A stretch of 25,525 bases of DNA from an uncultured Methanobrevibacter sp. (GCA_946611495.1 CAMODR010000001.1:1-25525), one strand, 5' to 3'; positions 9,701 through 16,730 are shown, numbered from the stretch's first letter. Notes: generated by a model not told the origin, from the sequence alone. Numbers and translations are program-made.

Positions 9701-9848
9701 GACTTATGCGGCAAAGACCAATTCCAAGGGAATTGCAACTGTGAAGGTCAAGTTAAGCAAAAGTAAAATCTATAAGTTCACTGCTAAATTTGCAGGAGAC
9801 AACACCTTTAAGGCCATAAGTGCAAAAGGAAAGGTAATTGTAAAATGA
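6789..9848 (+). CDS. Pmp-like beta-helix adhesin with basic C-terminal Ig-like domains
   Basis: From ATG 6789 the protein is 1019 residues; ATG 6798 is an equally possible start, while an in-frame TTG at 6765 lies at the predicted transcription start. The signal peptide ends after GFVSA (about residue 30). An acidic linker leads to a beta-helix (about 108-503) carrying a motif familiar from chlamydial Pmp proteins: GGAIW, GGAIY, GGALY, GGAVY, GGAIY and GAIYY, each followed by F(K/S/E/L)xN-type turns. A non-repetitive stretch (about 510-617) precedes a second, shorter beta-helix (about 625-804). Two Ig-like domains end the protein (about 834-924 and 927-1019); the last is very Lys-rich and finishes KGKVIVK with no membrane helix. 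It is secreted and probably held in the pseudomurein wall. Its last two domains match those of the 12726 protein. Confidence 0.9.
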   Translation: MRKMNIIFNRGYCLFVLILILILSLGFVSASENLDDLNDMNYLDYESGLIIADSDMGDSNSLGAPYSNYDADGIFTVDNDIESDMELNNGNANSIGNSKLKSSSGNDFNDIQALIDNSNENDIITISGKYSGNSPIIVNKTLTLKGDDAVLDGGFITQILEVSSPNVVLSNIRFVNSYGISAYLGANGITVDNCSFENSTNGELGSALKANGNDIKILNSNFLNNIANKSSCHHTNGPAIYLSGNNALIDNCLFKNNTGYNYETASSGGAIWLRGTGCSVINSIFKDNKAISKFAWTLHSEEQTYLACGYGGAIYWVGNEGKIINCSFSDCVSHTNGGALYIMASDGFSIVNTSFSNNLAVACGGAVYLGQNVFNLKIGDSSFEENVALGLNGVVTPYECLGGAIYSGKFVEDVSIFNSTFLNNYGRGAIYYSGSNIKLANSILDMPNVSIDNSTLEGFLSVLKNSTFEECCLVIEDFSLYDYSGTFFENVIFSNGSLEGNYWGMNFNSTDEFKELKLVKSNDEYLSPDNWINLAVIGLNYLTNKGFYEYKFRFVLNDDSDALVFLPDYNIKLEHNILDNLIDSADFFIKEEYSILNYNYSKSGIDNLNIENAYGKLLDSLTIVCGAVYVEDTGNDTADIQNAIDGASPGSVIVLAQRNYTIDTINIDKNIVIYSNALANVSSSSKVFFNISSKGDAPDLTEVEINGLNFIVNNGNVLVLATAINDSSDDLIDIPNISILKNNLIKSGEDVLGESITILKLSSMRPILATTRNISLIANNLIEGANPFIFDITSVVNGSDVNIVNGSVINNNDDNSTVPEGNKTVSRAKSLIVSGDMTTTAVYSKDGKIGKYFTIRLTDSSSKAMAGKQIIINFNGKTYHKSTDKDGYVRMQINLANKGTYYISVCFLGDDKFDASFKSNKIKVNPIKAKLKVTNKKFKKSAKKKTLTAKFLSPKGKAVKAKKISFKINGKTYAAKTNSKGIATVKVKLSKSKIYKFTAKFAGDNTFKAISAKGKVIVK

Positions 9849-9874
9849 AATCCTTTTAGGGGTTTGGCCTTAAA

Positions 9875-10005
9875 AAAATTTTTCAATTATTTTTAAATTT
9901 TAAATATTTAATTTTCATTCTTTTTTATTTTTTTATTTTATTTTCTAGTTTTTTCTAGTTTCTTTTTATTTCTTTTTTAGTTTCTTTTCTATTTTTTCCA
10001 TATTA
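9875..10005 (+). terminator. Pyrimidine tract after the 6789 adhesin
   Basis: A T-rich, C-containing tract with repeated TTTTCTAGTTT and TTTTTAGTTTC units follows the stop. As after 6534, it fits U-tract termination and ends just before the promoter of the next gene. Confidence 0.55.
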
Positions 10006-10013
10006 GAGTTATT

Positions 10014-10028
10014 CGATATGTTTATATA
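10014..10028 (+). promoter_or_regulatory. CGATATG element with TATA box before the membrane protein gene
   Basis: CGATATG is followed directly by TTTATATA, a consensus archaeal TATA box. Predicted transcription start is near 10050, about 15-25 bases before the candidate start codons. CGATATG recurs in other intergenic regions of this window. Confidence 0.6.
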
Positions 10029-10063
10029 ATCACATTTAAAGATATATTAGTAATTAAACTAAA

Positions 10064-10759
10064 ATGGGATATACTATGATGGATTTAATTTTTGAATATC
10101 TAGTTGTTTTTATTTTATTATTTGTTGCTAATATTGCATTTTTAGCAAGAAATTCCAATTTTAATAAAAATAAATTCATTCCATTTGTCCTGATTTATGG
10201 AGCGATAGTATTTGTCTTATCATTCATATGTCCATCACTGAACCTGGGAGAATATGTGATTTCATACATGCCTTATATATTGTTCCTCGTTTCCGTGTTC
10301 ATGCTTGTTCTTTCCATCCGCCATGTTAGCCTTGGAAGGAACTATGGACTTCTGAATGACAATGTTGTATTCTATGGAACCATTTTGTCTTCTTTCATTT
10401 CAATAGGGGCATTATCCTCATGCTTAAGCTCAGACAATATATTCTTCGCTTCTTTGGAATTAGCTATTCTATCCATTGTATTCATGTTTTTAGTTTATAA
10501 AATCTCTAGAATTTTTAACAATGCAAAAAGGCCTTATTATGCTGTTATTGGCGAATATATGTTCTTGGAATTCATATTCTTATTGATCCTGGCTTTAACT
10601 TTCAGCACTGTTAGAAATCTGGATTATTCAATATTCACCTCTTTTCTTATATTGACACCTACCTATAAGCTTATGTATGTGATAATCATAATTCTCATAA
10701 TCATTGTCTTAGGTGTTCTATATAGCGATTGGGTCTTTAAGAAATTGAATAGAAAATAG
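10064..10759 (+). CDS. Multi-pass membrane protein, possibly DUF2162 family
   Basis: This 231-residue protein consists of about seven hydrophobic helices separated by short loops, so it is an integral membrane protein. I do not recognise a catalytic motif. A DUF2162 (predicted transporter) assignment is suggested by its size, its topology and my recollection that DUF2162, MotA/TolQ/ExbB and DUF2149 genes occur together in methanogens; the sequence alone does not prove it. The first ATG (10064) has almost no ribosome site; ATG 10076 or 10079 are alternatives. It lies 133 bases before the ExbB-like gene on the same strand and probably belongs to the same module, although the second module at 23562 lacks it. 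A third, accessory subunit of the channel is possible. Confidence 0.75.
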   Translation: MGYTMMDLIFEYLVVFILLFVANIAFLARNSNFNKNKFIPFVLIYGAIVFVLSFICPSLNLGEYVISYMPYILFLVSVFMLVLSIRHVSLGRNYGLLNDNVVFYGTILSSFISIGALSSCLSSDNIFFASLELAILSIVFMFLVYKISRIFNNAKRPYYAVIGEYMFLEFIFLLILALTFSTVRNLDYSIFTSFLILTPTYKLMYVIIIILIIIVLGVLYSDWVFKKLNRK

Positions 10760-10831
10760 ATCTTATCTATGCATTCATTTAAAAGAAATAGATTTATTTA
10801 TATTCATTTTAAAAAAATAGATGTTATCTAT
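10756..10831 (+). repeat. Three imperfect repeats, two with perfect hairpins, before the exbB-like gene
   Basis: A unit of about 30 bases beginning AAATAGAT and ending in a TTTAAAA stretch occurs three times. The first and third copies contain ATAGAT-NTT-ATCTAT, a perfect 6-base dyad with a 3-base loop (10756-10770 and 10817-10831); the middle copy keeps only the left arm (from 10788). The first dyad overlaps the stop codon of the membrane protein gene. They could be operator sites or weak transcript hairpins between the two genes. Confidence 0.6.
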
Positions 10832-10892
10832 TATTTTAAAAGATGATTTTCATATTAATTATTTAATTATTAATCAATTATTGGTGGGGAGA

Positions 10893-11534
10893 ATGATACT
10901 TCAAGGTACAGGAATTTTAACTTCATTCATACATATTATTTCAGAAAGTCTGCTTGCTCCTGTCGTAATTATCCTGGTTGTATTCCTGATTTATGCGATT
11001 TTAAGTCTCGGAGGATTCTTAAACGAATGGTTTACCAAAAAGCCACTTAAATCCGATGGATTGGAATCATTATTGCAGGACATTTCCAAATCCAACAGTC
11101 CAGATGAATTGAAGGCTCTTGTTGATTCAAGCGCTCTTTATAAGGAGCAAAAGGAGATTCTTGCAAAGATAGCAGACAATCATAATTTAGGTCCTGAAGC
11201 AAGAAAGGCATTTGCAAGCAAGTTGATTGAAGAAGAGGAAAGCAATTTGCTTAAGCTTACCTCTAAAACAGACATTTTAGTAAGGTTAGGTCCTATATTC
11301 GGTTTGCTTGGTACATTGATTCCATTAGGTCCGGGGCTTTCAGCTTTAGGAACAGGGGACATTACAACTTTGGCACAGTCATTGACAATCGCTTTTGATA
11401 CAACCGTTACCGGTTTGACCATCGGTGCAATAGGATATGTTATTTCCAAGTACAGAAAGCAGTGGTATGAAAGTGATGTGACCACTACTGAAACTGTTGC
11501 AGAGGCGATTTTAGAGAAATTGAATGGTTTTTAA
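10893..11534 (+). CDS. MotA/TolQ/ExbB-type proton channel protein, module 1
   Basis: The family forms the pentameric proton-conducting core of Ton, Tol and flagellar motors. The frame is open from an ATG at 10821, but the ATG at 10893 follows GGTGGGGAG at good spacing and gives 213 residues that align from the first residue with the second copy at 23562. Helix 1 spans about 20-43. A charged cytoplasmic region (about 44-125) precedes helix 2, with RLGPIFGLLGTLIP (131-144) and GPGLSALG, and helix 3 with IAFDTTVTGL (166-175). The GLLGT and TTxTGL motifs are the family signature; T141, T170 and T171 are in the positions expected for pore-lining Thr. It is followed 64 bases later by the DUF2149 gene, its probable ExbD-like partner. 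Confidence 0.92.
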   Translation: MILQGTGILTSFIHIISESLLAPVVIILVVFLIYAILSLGGFLNEWFTKKPLKSDGLESLLQDISKSNSPDELKALVDSSALYKEQKEILAKIADNHNLGPEARKAFASKLIEEEESNLLKLTSKTDILVRLGPIFGLLGTLIPLGPGLSALGTGDITTLAQSLTIAFDTTVTGLTIGAIGYVISKYRKQWYESDVTTTETVAEAILEKLNGF

Positions 11535-11598
11535 TCCTTGATTTTTAGGATTAAAAGCAGTGATTCTAATTTGCTTGTTTTATGGGATAGGTGATGAT

Positions 11599-11919
11599 AT
11601 GTTAAGAAAAAGAAAACGCTTCAGTGAAAGCGACGGCGATGAGGATCCGATGTCTGGAATCTCAAACCTTTCAGACGCTATGTTGGTGCTGGCATTGGGA
11701 TTTCTGATATTTGCAATCATGGCCCTTCAGGTAAACCCTGACATGATGGCTAAGACTCAGGAATCACAGGCTCAGCAGGCAGCTTCGCAGGTAAGCACTG
11801 GAGAGGATTTCACCAGCAATGCAAGTGCAGGTTCATCTCTTGAACAGTCCGGCTATTCAGAGGTAGGAAAGGTTTATAGGGATCCTGATACAGGTAAGCT
11901 GGTAATGGTTCAGGGTTGA
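11599..11919 (+). CDS. DUF2149 protein, ExbD/TolR-like partner, module 1
   Basis: The start is the ATG at 11599 behind AGGTGAT; an upstream ATG at 11560 lacks such a site. The 106-residue product has a short charged cytoplasmic N-terminus, then DPMSGISNLSDAMLVLALGF and one membrane helix (about 27-46). Asp26 stands at the head of the helix exactly as in ExbD and TolR, where the sequence runs roughly TPFIDVMLVLLIIFM and the Asp carries protons. A Gln/Ser-rich segment leads to a conserved end, GYSEVGKVYRDPDTGKLVMV. The outer domain is shorter than that of ExbD. The DUF2149 assignment comes from memory of the family, while the ExbD likeness is visible directly. It presumably couples proton flow through the 10893 channel to an outside partner, perhaps an adhesin. 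Confidence 0.88.
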   Translation: MLRKRKRFSESDGDEDPMSGISNLSDAMLVLALGFLIFAIMALQVNPDMMAKTQESQAQQAASQVSTGEDFTSNASAGSSLEQSGYSEVGKVYRDPDTGKLVMVQG

Positions 11920-11925
11920 CGATTA

Positions 11926-11955
11926 TTTTTTCATTTATTTTATTTCTTTTTTTAT
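11926..11955 (+). terminator. T-rich termination tract after module 1
   Basis: Six bases after the DUF2149 stop the coding strand reads mostly T with runs of six and seven, typical of an archaeal U-tract terminator without a hairpin. Confidence 0.5.
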
Positions 11956-12253
11956 TGATTTGAATAATGCTTTGTTTTATGCATTAGATTATAGGATGGT
12001 TTGATCATTTCTATAATTCGATTGGAACATGTCTGTTTTTCTCTAGTAAAAAGTTAAAGAAGTGTTGAAATGTCTTTTTCTGGAATTCGATTTTATTAAA
12101 GTAAATTACCTCTAAGTATTATCTTTAAAAGCCGTTGTGATGTGATTTCATCTTTGATTTTTTAAGTTTATCCATTTTAACATATTATTAAATTTCATTC
12201 AAGTTTACAACAAATACTTGAATTTTATTCATAGATTAATTTTCTATAATAAT

Positions 12254-12276
12254 CGATATGATGTTTTGATAATATT
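12254..12276 (+). promoter_or_regulatory. Bipartite promoter-like element, copy 1
   Basis: CGATATG is followed after exactly nine bases by TAATATT. The same arrangement recurs at 12431 and 25254. It may be an upstream tandem promoter of the adhesin at 12726. Confidence 0.45.
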
Positions 12277-12430
12277 GTCATTATTATATTATAATTTTTA
12301 GCGTTTTAATCATTATTTTTTTAAAATTCGCTAAATTATTTCTTTATTTTTAATTTCAATATGTTTTTGATTATTTTATGATAAAATACCTGTTTAATGT
12401 TTTATTTTTTAACAAATGATATTTTTTAAT

Positions 12431-12453
12431 CGATATGTAAAAGTAGTAATATT
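12431..12453 (+). promoter_or_regulatory. Bipartite promoter-like element, copy 2
   Basis: CGATATG-N9-TAATATT, with 21 of 24 positions identical to the copy at 25254 when the preceding T is included. If TAATATT acts as TATA box, transcription would start near 12475. Confidence 0.5.
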
Positions 12454-12590
12454 TAAATATTTATTTACAGTTATATTATATTGAGTATTATTTTTTAATG
12501 CTTGAAAATTATTTCTTAATTATCATAAAAAGGAAATTTAAAAAAGAGTTAGTGTTTAATAAAATAATTTGCATTAAGTAACTAGCTTAA

Positions 12591-12611
12591 GTGATATACA
12601 TGTGTATACAC
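12591..12611. promoter_or_regulatory. Operator-like dyad in the adhesin leader
   Basis: TATACA-TG-TGTATA is a perfect 14-base palindrome. With one bulged A the arms extend to GTG and CAC, giving nine paired bases per side. It stands out from the surrounding AT-rich sequence and lies 115 bases before the adhesin start, so it could bind a dimeric regulator or fold in the leader RNA. Confidence 0.5.
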
Positions 12612-12713
12612 ATTGGGGAATATGATTCAATAAGTTATTTCTAGCAATAATATTCTTTTTTCTTATCTTTTTATGAGATTTATGATAATTTTGAATTTTG
12701 TGATAATTTAAAA

Positions 12714-12719
12714 AGGAGG
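12714..12719 (+). promoter_or_regulatory. Ribosome binding site of the mosaic adhesin
   Basis: AGGAGG lies six bases before the ATG at 12726. It is the clearest standard ribosome site at any adhesin in the window and fixes the start. Confidence 0.85.
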
Positions 12720-12725
12720 AAAATT

Positions 12726-15700
12726 ATGAATCTTAAAAAGATTAGTTTTTTTCTTGCAGTTCTTTTAGTTGCTGTTGTAGCTTTAGGCTCTGTAGCAGCA
12801 GCTGAAGACATTGCAGATGATGTAACTGCTATTTCTGATGATGATTCCATAGTAGCGGATGCCGATTCTATTGATGATGTAGTTGAGTCTGCTCCAGAGG
12901 AAGTCTCTGATGAGGTAGTCTTAGAGGATGTTGAAGAAATTGAAGAAACTCAAGACATTACCTATACAAATCATCAAGTTAATTCAAACAATTGGACTGA
13001 TTTTGATTTTACTCAAGGTAATGTGATTGTTGACTTTGATAATGGTTACTATAATAATTTCAATATAAAAGTGGGTAATTACACTACTTTGAATGGTAAT
13101 GGTGCTACTTTATATGGAAATCATGATACTGTAATTGATATTGCTAATACTATAGGAGTAACAATTAATGGCTTTAATATTGTAGTTAATGATCAAACTA
13201 AAAATGGTATTGCAGGCAATTTTGTAAATAATTCAAATATCTATAACAATACTATTAGCGGTGGTGATGATGGTATAAATATTTACAGAGATTGGAATAA
13301 CATTTCTGTTTATAATAATACTATTTATAATATGCGTCGTGATGGTATTTCCTTTGCAAATCCTACACATACTGATTTAACTACTTTAAATGGTGCTTAT
13401 ATTTATGATAACACTATTTATGATTCACAATTTGGTATTTTTGTAGGTGGAAACTTTAATGGTGAAATATACAATAATAACCTTTATCAACTTACATATG
13501 GTATGCAATTTGCAGGCAAACCTACTGGAGATGATGGAAAGTTAATTGCTAATGTTCATGATAATAATATTTCTGCAGAAGTGGGCATATATATGTGCCA
13601 TCCAGGTGTTTTAAATTTCACTTTAACTGGAAATAAAATCACTGGTACAAATATGTCAATTGACACTAATGGTTCTTTCAGTAAAACTTTTGATGGTGGT
13701 ATTTATCTTTATAATAATACAATTAACGGAAATATGAGTGCTGATTTTATTAGTAGCATTACTGAAGCTATTGGTAATGAGGGTACTGGAGCATATAATA
13801 CTCCTTCTTCCAATTCACGAAATTTATTGGGAAGTGCAGTAGAAGAAATAATAGATGATGCAGATGATAGTAATGCATTTGTAAATGGAGATTTCAGTGA
13901 TGAATTAACTGGATGGACTATAAAAAAATATATTAAAGATCCATATAATGCTGGAATAGAAATTGAATCTGGCAGTACTAATCCTCAAATTGAAAATGAA
14001 GAGGGGGAACATGGCTACTATGTAAATCTTAAATCTAATGCTTCTGGAGATTATGTATTTTTTACTCAATCTGTAGATTTAACTGATGTTGAATATATTT
14101 CATTTGATTATAAGTATTTCATAGGTTCTACATATAAACATTATTATGGGTTAAAAATTGATGATTCAGGATTTTTACCAATAGATTCAAATGAAACTAA
14201 CGGTGATGGCATTTGGCATACTTACATTATTCCTAAATCCATTTTTTCTGAATATGCTAATGGTGTGCATACAGTTAGCTTAGTGTTGGATATCCATGGT
14301 AGTGCGGGCATTGCCAATGGTCAAGATCAATTCGTCGATAATATTGTCGCTTTTAAAAATGCAGCTGTTCCTACATACACTGCAGATGACCTTCAAAATT
14401 TAATTAATGATGCTGTTGATGGTGTTGTTAATTTAGAAGCTGGTGCAATCTATGATATTGGAAGCACCCAATTCACCTTTGATAAAAAAGTAACTGTAAA
14501 CGGTAATGGAGCTACCATCCTCGCAAGCGGTGCTGCTCAAGGCGGTTCAGGTGCAGTCTTCATTGCAAAAGTTGCAGGAACTGCATTCAAAGACTTAATA
14601 TTCAAAAACTCTGACGGACACAAAGAATACGGTGAAGGCGTAGCAGGTTACGCTATTGAATTGGCTATTGAAAACGGTACTGTAGACAACTGTCAATTCC
14701 TTGACTGGAGCAGCGGTGTCTATGGAAGAGGAGCATCATTCTGTAATATCACTAACTCTTACTTCAACGGTTCCTCTGATTTGGTAACCGGCGCAGGTAA
14801 AGGAGAAAAAGGTACAAAAGCAATCAACCTTATGGGATCTCACGACATCACTGTAAAAGGATGTACCTTTGAAGGTCAAGTATTAGACGGTATTTCCATT
14901 GCAAGTAACTCAGGTAACAACATCATGACTGACAACACTTTCATTGATAACGTTTACGCCATTTACTTCGGTGGAGCTTCCACTGCTGGATGTGTAATTG
15001 CAAACAACACTTTTATCAGATGCGGATACTGTCCTAATGTAACTGATGAAATCAACAAGAAAGTAACTATCTTAAGTACTCAAAAAGCATGTAACGGATT
15101 CATCATTGCAGATAACATGATTGAAGCATTAAACGGAACCACTTTCATCATCATGGAATCAGGCAACACTGCTCATGGATACCCAAGTACCATCGGTGAC
15201 ATTAACATTACCGGAAACACTATGGCTTTAGCTGAAGGTGCAGTTGCTGAAACCATCAATTTCATTAAAATCGTAAGTAACGAAGGTGAATTAAGCCCAT
15301 ATGCACCAATCAACATTTCCGGAAACGACCTTGCAACTGGTGTAAGTCCTGTAAAGGTTTGGTATAATGATTGGGGAAGTGAAGACAACCCTGTCATTCC
15401 TGCAGCTGATCCTGTTGTAACAAGTATTGAAATTGTAGATGTATCAACTGCAACCAAAAAATTAACCGTTAAATTAGTGGACATCGGCGGAGAAGCATTA
15501 GTTGGCGAACCCATCTCTTACACCATTAACGGTGCAGCAGCTAAAACCGCTGAAACCGATGAAGACGGTTTAGTTGTAATTGATGTTACTGAAAATGGTG
15601 TAGTGGCTGTTGCATTTGATGGAAATGACCAATACCAGTCAGCTGAAACCAGCATAAACTTTGTTGCTACAGCTCAAAGAAGCACTCCAACTATTACTGC

Positions 15701-16241
15701 CGGCGCTATGACCGCTACTGCAAAAGTTGGCAAATACTACACAGTAACCTTAAAAGATGCTTCAGGCAATCCTATTGTTGGTCAAACCATAAGTTTCATA
15801 TTCAATGGCAAAACCACCAATGTTAAAACCGATGAAAACGGTAATGCTAAACTCAACATCAATGTTGCAAACAAAGGAACCTATCCAATTACCGTTTCAT
15901 TCTTAGGAAGCGATGACTACAATGCTGTTGTTGCAGTTAAAGACATTAAGGTTGTTGTTCAAAAAACCAAAGCTACCTTTGCTAAAAAGACATTTAAGGT
16001 CAAAAAAGCTAAAAAATTAAGCTTCACCCTTAAAGATGCTAACGGCAAAGCTATTGCAGGTAAGAAAATCACTTTCAAGGTAAACAAAAAGACCTACACT
16101 GCAAAAACCAACAAGAAAGGTATTGCAACTGTAAAAGTCAAACTTACTAAGAAAGGAAAATACACAGCTACTGCAAAATTCGCTGGTGACAACACTTACA
16201 AAGCAATCAGCAAAAAAGCTAAAATTACTGTAAAAAAATAG
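12726..16241 (+). CDS. Adhesin-like protein, two beta-helices and three C-terminal Ig-like domains
   Basis: The product has 1171 residues. A signal peptide ends after GSVAAA (26), followed by a strongly acidic linker to about residue 78. The first beta-helix spans about 80-360. A domain opening NGDFSDELTGWT (about 385-545) resembles the jelly-roll carbohydrate-binding type, a guess from its layout. A second beta-helix runs about 550-892 (ADDLQNLINDAVDGVVNLEA). Three Ig-like domains follow (about 898-980, 982-1078, 1079-1171); the last is very Lys-rich, ends KAKITVKK and has no membrane helix, so wall retention is likely. Codon use switches near 14,450: before it Asn is mostly AAT and codons end in A/T; after it AAC, ACC and ATC are common, as in highly expressed genes. 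This points to domain exchange or to selection acting on one half. Confidence 0.92.
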   Translation: MNLKKISFFLAVLLVAVVALGSVAAAEDIADDVTAISDDDSIVADADSIDDVVESAPEEVSDEVVLEDVEEIEETQDITYTNHQVNSNNWTDFDFTQGNVIVDFDNGYYNNFNIKVGNYTTLNGNGATLYGNHDTVIDIANTIGVTINGFNIVVNDQTKNGIAGNFVNNSNIYNNTISGGDDGINIYRDWNNISVYNNTIYNMRRDGISFANPTHTDLTTLNGAYIYDNTIYDSQFGIFVGGNFNGEIYNNNLYQLTYGMQFAGKPTGDDGKLIANVHDNNISAEVGIYMCHPGVLNFTLTGNKITGTNMSIDTNGSFSKTFDGGIYLYNNTINGNMSADFISSITEAIGNEGTGAYNTPSSNSRNLLGSAVEEIIDDADDSNAFVNGDFSDELTGWTIKKYIKDPYNAGIEIESGSTNPQIENEEGEHGYYVNLKSNASGDYVFFTQSVDLTDVEYISFDYKYFIGSTYKHYYGLKIDDSGFLPIDSNETNGDGIWHTYIIPKSIFSEYANGVHTVSLVLDIHGSAGIANGQDQFVDNIVAFKNAAVPTYTADDLQNLINDAVDGVVNLEAGAIYDIGSTQFTFDKKVTVNGNGATILASGAAQGGSGAVFIAKVAGTAFKDLIFKNSDGHKEYGEGVAGYAIELAIENGTVDNCQFLDWSSGVYGRGASFCNITNSYFNGSSDLVTGAGKGEKGTKAINLMGSHDITVKGCTFEGQVLDGISIASNSGNNIMTDNTFIDNVYAIYFGGASTAGCVIANNTFIRCGYCPNVTDEINKKVTILSTQKACNGFIIADNMIEALNGTTFIIMESGNTAHGYPSTIGDINITGNTMALAEGAVAETINFIKIVSNEGELSPYAPINISGNDLATGVSPVKVWYNDWGSEDNPVIPAADPVVTSIEIVDVSTATKKLTVKLVDIGGEALVGEPISYTINGAAAKTAETDEDGLVVIDVTENGVVAVAFDGNDQYQSAETSINFVATAQRSTPTITAGAMTATAKVGKYYTVTLKDASGNPIVGQTISFIFNGKTTNVKTDENGNAKLNINVANKGTYPITVSFLGSDDYNAVVAVKDIKVVVQKTKATFAKKTFKVKKAKKLSFTLKDANGKAIAGKKITFKVNKKTYTAKTNKKGIATVKVKLTKKGKYTATAKFAGDNTYKAISKKAKITVKK

Positions 16242-16251
16242 ATTAAATGAT

Positions 16252-16286
16252 TAAAAGGGATTTATTTAATTATAAATCCTTTTTTA
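16252..16286 (+). terminator. Hairpin terminator of the mosaic adhesin
   Basis: AAAAGG-G-ATTTAT pairs with ATAAATCCTTTT (one bulged G, short TTAATT loop) and runs into a T tract, ten bases after the stop codon. Confidence 0.75.
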
Positions 16287-16360
16287 TTTATTTTTTAAAC
16301 TCAAGAATTAATTTTCTAAAGTAAATTGGATTGTTTTTTAAAGTTTGGTTTTATTTATTT

Positions 16361-16412
16361 TTTAAAATTTTGAACAAAAGTGAATATTTTTGTTTTTGTT
16401 CAAAATTTTAAA
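16361..16412. repeat. Perfect 19-base inverted repeat
   Basis: The left arm TTTAAAATTTTGAACAAAA (16361-16379) is exactly complementary to 16394-16412 across a 14-base loop. No T run follows on the plus strand, so it is not a typical hairpin terminator. It could be a structured RNA element, a protein-binding site or the trace of a small mobile element. Confidence 0.85.
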
Positions 16413-16730
16413 GGGTATTGATTAAAAGGAGATTTTAGTCAGTCTCTTTAAAATTGTATTTTTTCAGAAACCTGATTTGGTTTCTTTAAAATTGCATTTA
16501 ATAACTGGAAACTTATAATGATGGTTTATTTGAAGACTTCGAAGTTCTTGGATCTTTTAATAAATTTATATAGGGAAGGAATTTTACTTAAAATCAAGCT
16601 GTTTTTTGATTTTTTGCATATGTTTTTATTTTTCCTTTTGTATTTTTTATAAAATGGATTTTTGGTTCTATCTTTTCTTTTTTAATTTGTTTTTTATATT
16701 ATTTTATTAAATTAAATGAATTTTGTTTAA

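Larger units (their letters stand above)
11920..12725. other. 806-base intergenic region before the mosaic adhesin
   Basis: No protein-like open frame or RNA gene was recognised. It contains the terminator of module 1, two CGATATG-N9-TAATATT elements (12254 and 12431), an operator-like dyad (12591-12611) and a consensus ribosome site at 12714. If transcription starts after the second element, the adhesin mRNA has a leader of about 250 bases. Confidence 0.7.

Noticed and set aside
10821..10892. Upstream ATG start for the first exbB-like gene
   Set aside because: The extra 24 residues have no counterpart in the second copy, and the ribosome site lies just before ATG 10893.
11980..12070. A short plus-strand stretch reading IIGWFDHFYNSIGT as a transposase relic
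   Set aside because: Only 26 codons between stops, no neighbouring frame continues it, and no terminal repeats are present.
12254..12276. The CGATATG elements as tRNA or rRNA promoters for RNA genes in the gaps
   Set aside because: I searched the gaps by eye for GGTTCGAATCC-type T-arms and other tRNA features and found none.
16518..16652. A 44-codon plus-strand open frame opening MMVYLKTSKFLDLL
   Set aside because: No ribosome site, it runs through a TATA-like box, and its Phe/Leu-rich end is what T-rich DNA yields by chance.
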